From: Candidatus Cloacimonadota bacterium
Lineage (GTDB): Bacteria > Cloacimonadota > Cloacimonadia > Cloacimonadales > TCS61
Direction of reading: 5' to 3'
Length of the DNA: 5,792 nucleotides
Assembly (NCBI GenBank): GCA_030638385.1
Contig: DAOWES010000246.1
Location: 1 to 5,792, forward strand
Each line of letters begins with the position of its first letter. Within the stretch, counting starts at the first letter, position 1. The notes beneath the pieces are model-generated. The model ran no database searches. It was not told the origin of the DNA and worked only from the letters and a program-made list of their open reading frames with translations. This document shows positions 1 through 5,716 of the stretch, one piece after another. A program made the position numbers and the translations under genes.

Positions 1-46
1 ATCGTTTTTGTCGAAATCGTTCTTGTCGAAATCGTTTTTCTGCGAA
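1..46. repeat. Short tandem array, 15-bp unit
   Basis: Three consecutive units read atcgtttttgtcgaa (1-15), atcgttcttgtcgaa (16-30) and atcgtttttctgcgaa (31-46). The second differs from the first at one base, and the third is one base longer and altered near its end. The array runs off the left edge, so its full copy number is unknown. The period is a multiple of three and both strands are open through it (plus strand until a stop at 58-60), so a coding origin cannot be fully excluded. No start codon or ribosome-binding site supports one. Confidence 0.75.
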
Positions 47-163
47 AAGCCGATTCGTAAAAGCCGATTAGTAGATCTCGTTTTTCTTCGAAAAGCCGAA
101 TCTTAGCTGATTCGTAGCCGAATTAGATATCGTTCTTCACTTTGTTCAGAGCCGAATCTTAGA
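32..163. repeat. Patchwork of degenerate interspersed repeats
   Basis: A module tcgtttttctgcgaaaagcc at 32-51 recurs as tcgtttttcttcgaaaagcc at 78-97. The string agccgaatcttag occurs at 94-106 and again at 150-162, with a shortened form agccgaattag at 116-126. The string gattcgta occurs near 52, 109 and 196. The part at 129-161 read on the minus strand (ctctgaacaaagtgaagaac) resembles the widespread bacterial intergenic repeat of the type TTCTGAACGAAGTGAAGAATCT. That match is from memory and not from a search. No gene is visible in 1-287, which lies downstream of the EndoQ-like gene. Confidence 0.65.
107..126. other. Inverted repeat (imperfect hairpin)
   Basis: The sequence ctgattcg, loop tagc, cgaattag can form an 8-bp stem with one G-T pair (107-114 with 119-126). 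It sits inside the left repeat patchwork, about 160 bp past the stop of the EndoQ-like gene. No T-run follows on either strand, so it is not called a terminator. It is probably part of the repeat. Confidence 0.45.
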
Positions 164-230
164 AGGAATATAAGAGTAGCAAGAAAATCTTTAGTGATTC
201 GTATTGTTAGTTATTAATAAATCTAATTTG

Positions 231-258
231 TCTGTGCCCATCTGTGTTAATCTGTGTC
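231..258 (+). repeat. tctgtg repeat module, left copy
   Basis: Three 10-bp units start with tctgtg: tctgtgccca, tctgtgttaa and tctgtgtcta, at 231, 241 and 251. The same module occurs in the same orientation at 5619-5646, with 27 of 28 bases identical. Sequences of this kind (tctgtg-ttaatctgtgtc) are familiar as dispersed intergenic repeats in many bacterial genomes, a statement from general knowledge. It lies 30 bp past the stop of the EndoQ-like gene. Confidence 0.85.
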
Positions 259-261
259 TAT

Positions 262-271
262 CTTGATCAAG
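262..271. other. 10-bp perfect palindrome
   Basis: The sequence cttgatcaag is its own reverse complement. It lies 16 bp past the stop codon of the EndoQ-like gene, between that gene and the tctgtg module. It has no loop and no T-run, so it does not look like a terminator. A protein site or a chance palindrome are both possible. Confidence 0.3.
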
Positions 272-287
272 CATTTACCTTCATAAT

Positions 288-1508
288 TCACTTAATTTTC
301 AGCACTCCATAATTCCCATCAAAGCCGGCCGGTTCAAAGCTAAAGTTATCATTTTGCACAGCTAAAATATTTGCAATCAGCTTTTCATCGATACTACCGG
401 CCAATTTTTCTGCGAGTTTTGTATCTTGCCAAAGAGCTATTTCAGAAGGGAAAAGTTTCATAACTTGGCCAAAGCTTTTCAGCACACTTTTTGAAGCTGG
501 ATTTTTTATTCCCAAAGAGGCAGCCACCACCTCTACCAAGGGGATCAAATGCATATATTTACGTTCGGTAGGAATAATTTTATCATCAGTTAATTGTTGG
601 CAACGCTCGCTTACGCCGAGATTCATCTTTTTCCCACAAATCGGGCAAATAAGATCTTTTGGAATTTCATCAACAAAAATAACACAATCTTCATGACCTG
701 CTCTATTGGCACGATGTCCGGTGTGATAGAATCTTCCCTCTTGCGGATTGAACTCAGCAGTGAAAGCAATCTTATTTTCTCGTAACGAACTGATAATTGC
801 CGGATAACTAAGCGCCTTACTATCGATTACAGTAAATTCTCGACCAATGCGGTTAATTGCCGCGCTATGACAATCACTATTGGAAATCATTGTAAGTTCT
901 GCCAACTCGGGAATCTGCTGCAACATTTTCGGATCTGCGCTCAAGCCGGTTTCGATAATGCGAATATTTGATAAAAAATCCCCATAAAATTCAGCAATTT
1001 GCTGCAAATTGTTTTTACTTCCAAATATACCTTCCGGTGTGACGACATGCGCCGGTATAATTTCGATAAGTGGATCAATGGCGGCAATTTCAAAAAGCTG
1101 ATCTTGCAACTCCGTTTGTGAATTACTAACAACAAATGGTCGCCCAATTGTGTTTTTCATCTTCCATTTATCCATAAGTTTTTGCATTTTTTCAATTGCA
1201 GAAAAATCCGGGAACAATATCACGTGGTGAGCGATTGTTTTGTTTTTATAATCAGCTAATTTTGTAGAAAAGATCACCTCAGTCTGTAACAAAAAATTCT
1301 TCGAATCACCCGGCAAAGAATATAATCCCTCCGCTGATTCATTTAGTAAACTGTGTAATTCTTTGGTTCGCCGTGGCAGCAAACAGTCACCGGTTCCAAA
1401 AACATCAATACCTTTCAGTTTCATTGTTTTAGAAACATCTGATAATTCGATCTGCCCCACTCCACCAGCGTAGCCCGAATGTGAGTGTAAATCTATAGCT
1501 AATTTCAT
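288..1508 (-). CDS. Endonuclease Q-like PHP-domain protein
   Basis: Predicted cytoplasmic DNA repair nuclease. Characterised EndoQ enzymes (Thermococcales, some Bacillus) nick DNA 5' of uracil, hypoxanthine, xanthine and abasic sites. At 406 residues it matches the family's usual length of about 390-425. PHP metal-site motifs are seen in order: DLHSHS (6-11; D6, H8, H10), GTGD (38-41), TEV with E77, HH (94-95), PAH (152-154), IETGLSADP (185-193) and SNSDCH (209-214; D212, H214), then GRE (222-224). The EndoQ-specific part follows: EFNPQEGRFYHTGHR (252-266), a zinc-binding region with C275 and CPICGK (288-293), LGV (297-299), then IPLVEVVAASLG (322-333) in the helical C-terminus. The ATG is supported by AAGGA 9 nt upstream. 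The gene starts 95 nt after the TPR gene on the same strand. The WTPW stretch I expect after PAH in archaeal members reads VTPE here, so substrate preference may differ. Family membership is confident, while activity is inferred. Such proteins are sometimes mislabelled as UvrD-type helicases, but no helicase motif is present. Confidence 0.87.
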   Translation of the reverse strand: MKLAIDLHSHSGYAGGVGQIELSDVSKTMKLKGIDVFGTGDCLLPRRTKELHSLLNESAEGLYSLPGDSKNFLLQTEVIFSTKLADYKNKTIAHHVILFPDFSAIEKMQKLMDKWKMKNTIGRPFVVSNSQTELQDQLFEIAAIDPLIEIIPAHVVTPEGIFGSKNNLQQIAEFYGDFLSNIRIIETGLSADPKMLQQIPELAELTMISNSDCHSAAINRIGREFTVIDSKALSYPAIISSLRENKIAFTAEFNPQEGRFYHTGHRANRAGHEDCVIFVDEIPKDLICPICGKKMNLGVSERCQQLTDDKIIPTERKYMHLIPLVEVVAASLGIKNPASKSVLKSFGQVMKLFPSEIALWQDTKLAEKLAGSIDEKLIANILAVQNDNFSFEPAGFDGNYGVLKIK

Positions 1509-1528
1509 AATATTTTTTCCTTCATCGT

Positions 1529-1574
1529 TTCACACCCTCAAGGGAGTGAATTAGTGATCTTAAATCAATCACTC
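1529..1574 (-). promoter_or_regulatory. Alternative hairpins between TPR and EndoQ-like genes
   Basis: On the minus-strand transcript, GAGTGA (1574-1569) can pair either with the ATCACT region (1558-1553, 6 bp via AGTGAT) or with TCACTC (1549-1544, 6 bp). The second partner is also part of a 9-position stem TTCACTCCC / GGGTGTGAA (1550-1542 with 1537-1529, one T-T mismatch, loop TTGA). The structures exclude one another and end 11 nt before the AAGGA of the downstream gene. No U-run follows, so this is not a standard terminator. It may tune read-through or translation of the EndoQ-like gene, or it may be a relic repeat. The function is inference. Confidence 0.3.
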
Positions 1575-1603
1575 TATTTAATCTTTTCAATAATCTCGAA
1601 TCT

Positions 1604-4600
1604 CTACATCTCATCCAAACGTTTCTGAGCTGCTGTTCCCCATTGACTGTAAGCGCCATATTTGTTTTTAACACGCTGATAGATCTGACGTGCTTTGGTA
1701 GGATTTTTCATCTCCATATAAGCTTCTCCGGCGCGAAGTTCTGCCGATGCTGCCCATTGAGTAAATTCCGAATAATTATAACCAACTTTTAAAAGCTCTG
1801 AAATTGCTTTTTCATACTCTTCCATACCATAATACGATTCACCAATCCAATATTGTGCCTCTGCTTCGGCTTCTTTATCATCCAAAATTGTCAGAACGCG
1901 CTCAAACATTTCGATAGAATGCTGATAGCGCTTATCGCGATAATGACAGAAAGCGATATCAAAAACGGTTTTACCTTTTAATCCTTCATGACCCCAGCGA
2001 GTTAAAATTATCTCATAAGCGGCAACTGCTTTTTGCCACTCTTCGATTGTCTTACACACTAAAGCAAAATTCTGAGCTGCATCAAAAGCCAACTTCCCAT
2101 CTTCATCTTTCTCTATTACCGTATAATAATGATCCAATGCTTTCTGATAATTTTCTTTGGAAAAGTTTAACGTTCCAAGTTTTAGATGTGCTTGGTTGCT
2201 AAACTCTTTATTAATTGAATTTGCCACAGTAATAAAATCTGTTTCCGCAGCTTCAGTTTCTTTCTGTTTCATTTTCACAACACCACGCCAGAAATAAGCT
2301 GCAATCATCACGTCTGTATCTAAACTTTCTTTCTTTAATAATTTAGAAAATACTTTCTCGGCCCTTTGTTTATCATTCTCGATATAGTAAACACCTCTGC
2401 TAAGCATGATTTCATTTTCATCTGCTTCGGTAAGCACTTTCTTATAACTCTCTTGCAGTTTTTCCGCTTTTGGACGGTTATTAATTCTATATAAAGCCAC
2501 CACATTTTCTTTGGCTAATTTCCTTATATGCTCATAACTTGCCAGCCTATCCCCCAGTTTATCAACTATTATTTTATAGTTTTCCGCTGCCAAAAGATAT
2601 TCTTCATTCAAATAATGTATTTGCCCCAATTTCCAATAGTAATCAAGTTCTTGGTCATTCATCCCGATCAATTTTCCGAATGAATATTTGGCAATTTCAT
2701 AAGCTTTTGTTTCAAATTGCAGATTTGCCAGTTTTGCCAAAATTCGTTCATTTTTTTCCGGAATATACATCAACATCTCTTTGGCATTTTCTTTATCATC
2801 GAGCACCAAATAATCAGCGGAAAGTTGTTCCAGAAATTCATTTGAACGTCTTTCGTGTGGTATTTGAAGCTGATACGTTATCGCTTCCGGATATCTATCC
2901 AAACTGCGTAAAATCTTGGTAAAATAGAGAATGATGTTATCAAAGCCGGCAAAACTATCTGTATTGTTTATTAAAAAAGCTAATTTATCGGCAGCCTTTT
3001 CCACATCCCCATTTTCATTTAGAACCACCGCATAATGGAAATACTCCAGCGGATTATTTAATGAGATCTCCTGCTCGGCAATCAGGTAATTTTCCAAAGC
3101 TTTCAAATCATTATCCAATTCATAATAATATTCTGCCAATTTTAGTTTAGTGAGATAATATTGCTTATCTTCAACCGCTTGATCATTTTGCAAAGCTTCA
3201 GCCCAATTAGCAGCAATTACAGCATCTTTTTTCCAATAATATTCTGCTCCCAAAAGCCTAAACTCGTTGGCAGCTTCTCCTGTTGGATTAGTTTCAAGAT
3301 AGCTTTCCATCATCGTAATTACTGCAGAGTTCACCTGTCTTGTTTCCATTAATTTCACTCGAACAGCAAGCTCGGCTTTCCAACTTTGCGTTGAAATTTT
3401 TGCCATAATGTTCTTTGCTTCGTTCAGGCTTTCGGCAGATTTAACCGAATTCATTTCAAAACGATATTTGTCTGCCAATTCCAATAATATCTTTGCTTTG
3501 CGATAAGCCAAAATTCCACTATCGGCATTTTGCAATAATTGCACACTTTTCTCTTGCTCTTTCAAATCTTCTGCCAAAATTCCGGAAATACTGCTTTTCA
3601 GAATGGTTTTATCATCATTTTCCAAATAAGAATAGATGGTTGATAACAAGTTATTGAAAGCCGCTTCAAAATTCTTCTGACGATAATTTTTTAAATAATT
3701 CAGTTTTCTAATAATCTTATTAGCCAAAAACGTATCTTCAATCTTCTCTACTTCGATTTGCTCAAGTTCAGCCACTGCACTGTCATAATCTGCCAATCTT
3801 TCATCGCATAAAGCAGATTTGAATTTAGCTTTGGCAACTAATCTCTCATTATTTGAATTCATTGCAATTTGTTGGTAATATTTTTTGGCTAATGTGAAAT
3901 TTCTCAAATTTTCAAAATAGATATCGCCCAAATTCATTTGCAACTTATCTCTATCGGCAAATGGAGAAGTTAATAAAGTTTTATAGGAAGCAGTTGCCAG
4001 GCGCAATTTCCCGGTTTTTTCTTGAAGCAGAGCTTGCAAATAGCCACCTTGATAAGCCAAGCTCTCATCATCTGAATAATCCAAAATATCAGAAAGTTTG
4101 GCATTGGCAGTTTCAAATTGTTCCAATTCAATAAACGCTTCCGCTACCAAAAGTTCATAATCCCCTTTCAGATCACTTTGCTTAAATACCTTTTTGTTAC
4201 TTGGAAAATCCCCCGTGATTTGCTTATATTTTCCTTGTTTCAGTAAACAAAAAGCTTGTTTTGTTATGAACAAATCCAGATCTGCCGAATTATTAAATTT
4301 TCCAATAACCAAATTTAACTGTTCCAAAGCTGAGGCATAATTATCTAAATCTATATAATATTCTGCCAATTGCAAACGTAATTCCTCTTCAAATAATCGG
4401 GGGATATCGCCTTCTAATAGTTGTGCCATTTTATTGGCAGCTTCTTTCGTACCGCTTTCAGCTTCCACACGTTCAATCTTTAGTTTCACTGCTTTCCATT
4501 TGGCATTATAGGAAGCATATTCTTCCATAATTTTTCGCAGATACTCATCACCCTCTTTTGCCATATTTTCGTTATAATATGCTTTTGCAATTATAAGATA

Positions 4601-5098
4601 AATTTCCGGAATTAATACATTTTCAGGGTAACTAATAGCAATACGTTTACCTTGTAAAATTGCTAACTGAAACTCTCCCTGCAAATAAAAACTCTCAACA
4701 TATTGTTTAAGAGCCTTCTTGGTAAATTCAGAAAGCGGATATTTGGTAATGAGTTTTTTGAAATTGGAAATCGCTTCTTCATATTTCGTATTGGATGTTT
4801 GAACTGTAGCCAAATAGTATAAATTTTTATCTTCGAAATTGCTCTTTGGATATCCGTCCAAAACACTTTGAAAAGCTTCCTCAGCGCGAATTGGTCGTTT
4901 TTTTTCTAAATAGGAACGGCCTATATAATGCCAAGCTTCTTGCGCATCATTTGAAGTTGGAGCCAATTTGATTACAGTCTCAAATTCCATTATCGCTTCA
5001 TCATACAAACCTTCATTAAATTGGTATTTTCCATATTCCAGATCTGCAAATAAACTAAGTGAAATGCAGAGCAATATTATCATTAGAATCTTTTTCAT
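1604..5098 (-). CDS. Exported long tetratricopeptide-repeat protein
   Basis: A 1164-residue protein with an N-terminal Sec signal peptide: MKK, then a hydrophobic core at residues 4-17, and likely cleavage after SLFA at about 18. C11 does not fit a lipobox, so it is not predicted to be a lipoprotein, and no later membrane segment is obvious. The rest is helical TPR-like repeats of about 33-37 residues. Clear N-terminal units lie near 20-50, 54-87, 92-124, 128-160, 165-197 and 238-270. The clearest C-terminal units are near 934-966, 968-1000, 1004-1038, 1041-1076, 1079-1111 and 1115-1148, followed by a closing helix AAQKRLDEM. The middle is more diverged and acidic but keeps A/Y/L spacing. Units with ...YP.S endings recall BamD and YbgF/CpoB, which act in the periplasm on outer-membrane assembly or cell-envelope constriction, but this protein is far longer. 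Likely role: periplasmic or outer-membrane-associated scaffold, partner unknown. The ATG is well supported by GGAGG 6 nt upstream (5105-5109). It is the first gene of a probable two-gene unit. Confidence 0.88.
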   Translation of the reverse strand: MKKILMIILLCISLSLFADLEYGKYQFNEGLYDEAIMEFETVIKLAPTSNDAQEAWHYIGRSYLEKKRPIRAEEAFQSVLDGYPKSNFEDKNLYYLATVQTSNTKYEEAISNFKKLITKYPLSEFTKKALKQYVESFYLQGEFQLAILQGKRIAISYPENVLIPEIYLIIAKAYYNENMAKEGDEYLRKIMEEYASYNAKWKAVKLKIERVEAESGTKEAANKMAQLLEGDIPRLFEEELRLQLAEYYIDLDNYASALEQLNLVIGKFNNSADLDLFITKQAFCLLKQGKYKQITGDFPSNKKVFKQSDLKGDYELLVAEAFIELEQFETANAKLSDILDYSDDESLAYQGGYLQALLQEKTGKLRLATASYKTLLTSPFADRDKLQMNLGDIYFENLRNFTLAKKYYQQIAMNSNNERLVAKAKFKSALCDERLADYDSAVAELEQIEVEKIEDTFLANKIIRKLNYLKNYRQKNFEAAFNNLLSTIYSYLENDDKTILKSSISGILAEDLKEQEKSVQLLQNADSGILAYRKAKILLELADKYRFEMNSVKSAESLNEAKNIMAKISTQSWKAELAVRVKLMETRQVNSAVITMMESYLETNPTGEAANEFRLLGAEYYWKKDAVIAANWAEALQNDQAVEDKQYYLTKLKLAEYYYELDNDLKALENYLIAEQEISLNNPLEYFHYAVVLNENGDVEKAADKLAFLINNTDSFAGFDNIILYFTKILRSLDRYPEAITYQLQIPHERRSNEFLEQLSADYLVLDDKENAKEMLMYIPEKNERILAKLANLQFETKAYEIAKYSFGKLIGMNDQELDYYWKLGQIHYLNEEYLLAAENYKIIVDKLGDRLASYEHIRKLAKENVVALYRINNRPKAEKLQESYKKVLTEADENEIMLSRGVYYIENDKQRAEKVFSKLLKKESLDTDVMIAAYFWRGVVKMKQKETEAAETDFITVANSINKEFSNQAHLKLGTLNFSKENYQKALDHYYTVIEKDEDGKLAFDAAQNFALVCKTIEEWQKAVAAYEIILTRWGHEGLKGKTVFDIAFCHYRDKRYQHSIEMFERVLTILDDKEAEAEAQYWIGESYYGMEEYEKAISELLKVGYNYSEFTQWAASAELRAGEAYMEMKNPTKARQIYQRVKNKYGAYSQWGTAAQKRLDEM

Positions 5099-5127
5099 TA
5101 CTATCCTCCGTGGGATTATTTTGGTTC

Positions 5128-5156
5128 AAGAGATTTATTATTTGAAACAGTGTCAA
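5128..5156 (-). promoter_or_regulatory. Possible promoter of the TPR gene
   Basis: A perfect TTGACA box lies on the minus strand at 5156-5151, about 55 nt before the start codon. The AT-rich stretch that follows (TTTCAAATAATAAATC) lacks a good TATAAT at 16-18 bp spacing, and the nearest TAATAAAT is only about 10 bp away. The -35 match is clear but the promoter as a whole is weak. A lineage-specific -10 sequence is possible. Confidence 0.3.
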
Positions 5157-5192
5157 GTGTGATAAGACTTGTATGATGGTAATTTAATGTTA

Positions 5193-5207
5193 CGATTTTT
5201 AAAATCG
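5193..5207. promoter_or_regulatory. Inverted repeat upstream of the TPR promoter
   Basis: The sequence cgatttt-t-aaaatcg forms perfect 7-bp arms around one central base. It lies 37 bp upstream of the TTGACA box. This arrangement fits a dimeric regulator site or an upstream element. It could also be a weak hairpin, as the loop is too small for a stable RNA stem using all pairs. Function unproven. Confidence 0.3.
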
Positions 5208-5221
5208 CCTAATTTTGGTTC

Positions 5222-5245
5222 TTCGTCTGCTTAATATGAGACGAA
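5222..5245. other. Inverted repeat ttcgtct / agacgaa
   Basis: The 7-bp arms at 5222-5228 and 5239-5245 are separated by 10 bases. The right arm belongs to the repeat module that starts at 5236 and recurs at 5561. The left arm is absent in front of the second copy, so the hairpin is specific to this location. Confidence 0.4.
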
Positions 5246-5322
5246 ATGGGAAAGAGGTTACCACAAAGATTTATAAGCCATCCAGAGGCTGGTAAACCTA
5301 TGGCTTACACGAAGAACACAAA
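5236..5322 (+). repeat. Dispersed repeat module, copy A, with palindrome inside
   Basis: The left half atgagacgaaatgggaaaga...ttaccacaaaga (5236-5269) and the right half cacgaagaacacaaa (5308-5322) both recur in copy B at 5561-5618. The left halves differ by a single extra g in B, and the right halves are identical. In copy A the halves are separated by 38 bases (5270-5307) containing a long hairpin, and in copy B by only 8. The accacaaag...cacgaagaacacaaa theme is familiar as an intergenic repeat in many bacteria (general knowledge). Confidence 0.8.
5274..5307. repeat. Nested palindromic element (REP-like)
   Basis: The outer stem taagccat (5274-5281) pairs perfectly with atggctta (5300-5307). 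Inside it, ccag (5282-5285) pairs with ctgg (5289-5292) over a 3-base loop, leaving taaacct unpaired on the 3' side. This is the material that distinguishes copy A from copy B of the surrounding repeat. Size and shape resemble REP or small non-autonomous mobile hairpins. No transposase is present in the window. Confidence 0.6.
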
Positions 5323-5370
5323 GAAGATATGTGAGTGTAATTTAAACAGATACAAAATTAATTTTTAGTG

Positions 5371-5404
5371 AACTTTGGGGCTTAGGGATTTCGTGGTGAA
5401 AAAA
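5371..5404 (-). repeat. Degenerate inverted copy of the accacaaag module
   Basis: Read on the minus strand, this stretch gives caccacgaaatccctaagc followed by cccaaagtt. That matches the outline of the accacaaag...cacgaag modules at 5260 and 5585 but in the opposite orientation. A further forward fragment, gttaccacaaaa, follows directly at 5409-5420. The match is partial and judged by eye. Confidence 0.45.
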
Positions 5405-5426
5405 ATATGTTACCACAAAAAGCGTT

Positions 5427-5498
5427 CTCGTCTTTCCACCAACAAGAGCCCTCGTCTTTCTGAGGAACTCTCCTTGCTACTACTAACGAAGAATCTAC
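5427..5498 (+). repeat. ctcgtctttc direct repeat and ttctgagg...gaagaatct relic
   Basis: The 10-mer ctcgtctttc occurs at 5427-5436 and 5451-5460, a 24-bp period. The second copy leads into tctttctgaggaactctcc and then cgaagaatcta (5488-5498). Together they outline the common intergenic repeat of the type CATTCTGAGGAGCGAAGCGACGAAGAATCT (recalled, not searched). A related piece lies in the left gap at 129-161 in the opposite orientation. Confidence 0.5.
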
Positions 5499-5560
5499 TT
5501 AAGAATTGTGCAATAATCTAACATAGACATTTCATGAGAACAACGTGAGAGAACACCTCA

Positions 5561-5618
5561 ATGAGACGAAATGGGGAAAGAGGTTACCACAAAGACCCGA
5601 ACGCACGAAGAACACAAA
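5561..5618 (+). repeat. Dispersed repeat module, copy B, without palindrome
   Basis: The left half at 5561-5595 matches 5236-5269 apart from one inserted g. The right half cacgaagaacacaaa at 5604-5618 is identical to 5308-5322. The eight bases between them (cccgaacg) take the place of the 38-base palindrome-bearing stretch of copy A. It runs directly into the tctgtg module at 5619, so the two repeat types are fused here. Confidence 0.8.
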
Positions 5619-5646
5619 TCTGTGCCCATCTGTGTTGATCTGTGTC
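5619..5646 (+). repeat. tctgtg repeat module, right copy
   Basis: Units tctgtgccca, tctgtgttga and tctgtgtctc match the left copy at 231-258 in the same orientation with one difference in 28 bases. The two copies bracket the TPR and EndoQ-like genes about 5.4 kb apart. Confidence 0.85.
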
Positions 5647-5654
5647 TCTATTTT

Positions 5655-5699
5655 AATCCGCAGGATTTTATTCATTTCAGAGATAGGTTTTAACCTATC
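5655..5699. repeat. Paired hairpins, REP-like
   Basis: A small hairpin aatcc-gca-ggatt (5655-5667) is followed by a perfect 8-bp stem gataggtt-tt-aacctatc (5682-5699). The second is preceded by tcag and flanked by tttc and gaaa, which can extend the stem past a 3-base bulge. This pair of a short GGATT hairpin and an AGGTT/AACCT hairpin resembles REP-type elements handled by TnpA(REP) enzymes, which often carry a GTAG-like tetranucleotide beside the stem. That link is inference. The larger hairpin begins 17 nt past the stop of the upstream gene, so it might also protect that transcript's 3' end. No T-run follows it in that direction. Confidence 0.55.
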
Positions 5700-5716
5700 G
5701 AAAAAGTAATGCAAAT

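Noticed and set aside
1..46. CRISPR array
   Set aside because: The units are 15 bp with no spacers, so this is a simple tandem repeat.
594..785. Plus-strand open frame opposite the EndoQ-like gene
   Set aside because: It is antisense to conserved EndoQ motifs with no independent support.
1529..1550. Rho-independent terminator between the two genes
   Set aside because: The stem has a mismatch and is followed by AACGATGAAGG on the transcript, with no U-run, so read-through into the EndoQ-like gene is more likely.
2539..2922. Plus-strand open frame of 127 codons opposite the TPR gene
   Set aside because: It lies entirely antisense to a well-supported coding region and shows no motif or start signal of its own.
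1604..5098. Lipoprotein signal in the TPR protein because of C11
   Set aside because: The residues before C11 (I-L-L) do not fit a lipobox, and the hydrophobic core continues beyond the cysteine.
288..5098. TPR and EndoQ-like genes as a two-component defence system
   Set aside because: One protein has a clear export signal and the other is a cytoplasmic repair nuclease type. Adjacency and shared strand alone do not support a joint defence function.
5407..5463. Plus-strand 18-codon frame starting ATG after a ggtgaaaaaaat stretch
   Set aside because: It is very short, lies wholly within repeat fragments, and the upstream GGTGA is a poor Shine-Dalgarno match. Chance is the better explanation.
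5532..5714. Minus-strand open frame of 60 codons
   Set aside because: Most of it is the reverse reading of the accacaaag and tctgtg repeat modules and the hairpin. It has no ribosome-binding site and no protein-like pattern. Frames of this kind are common spurious calls over these repeats.
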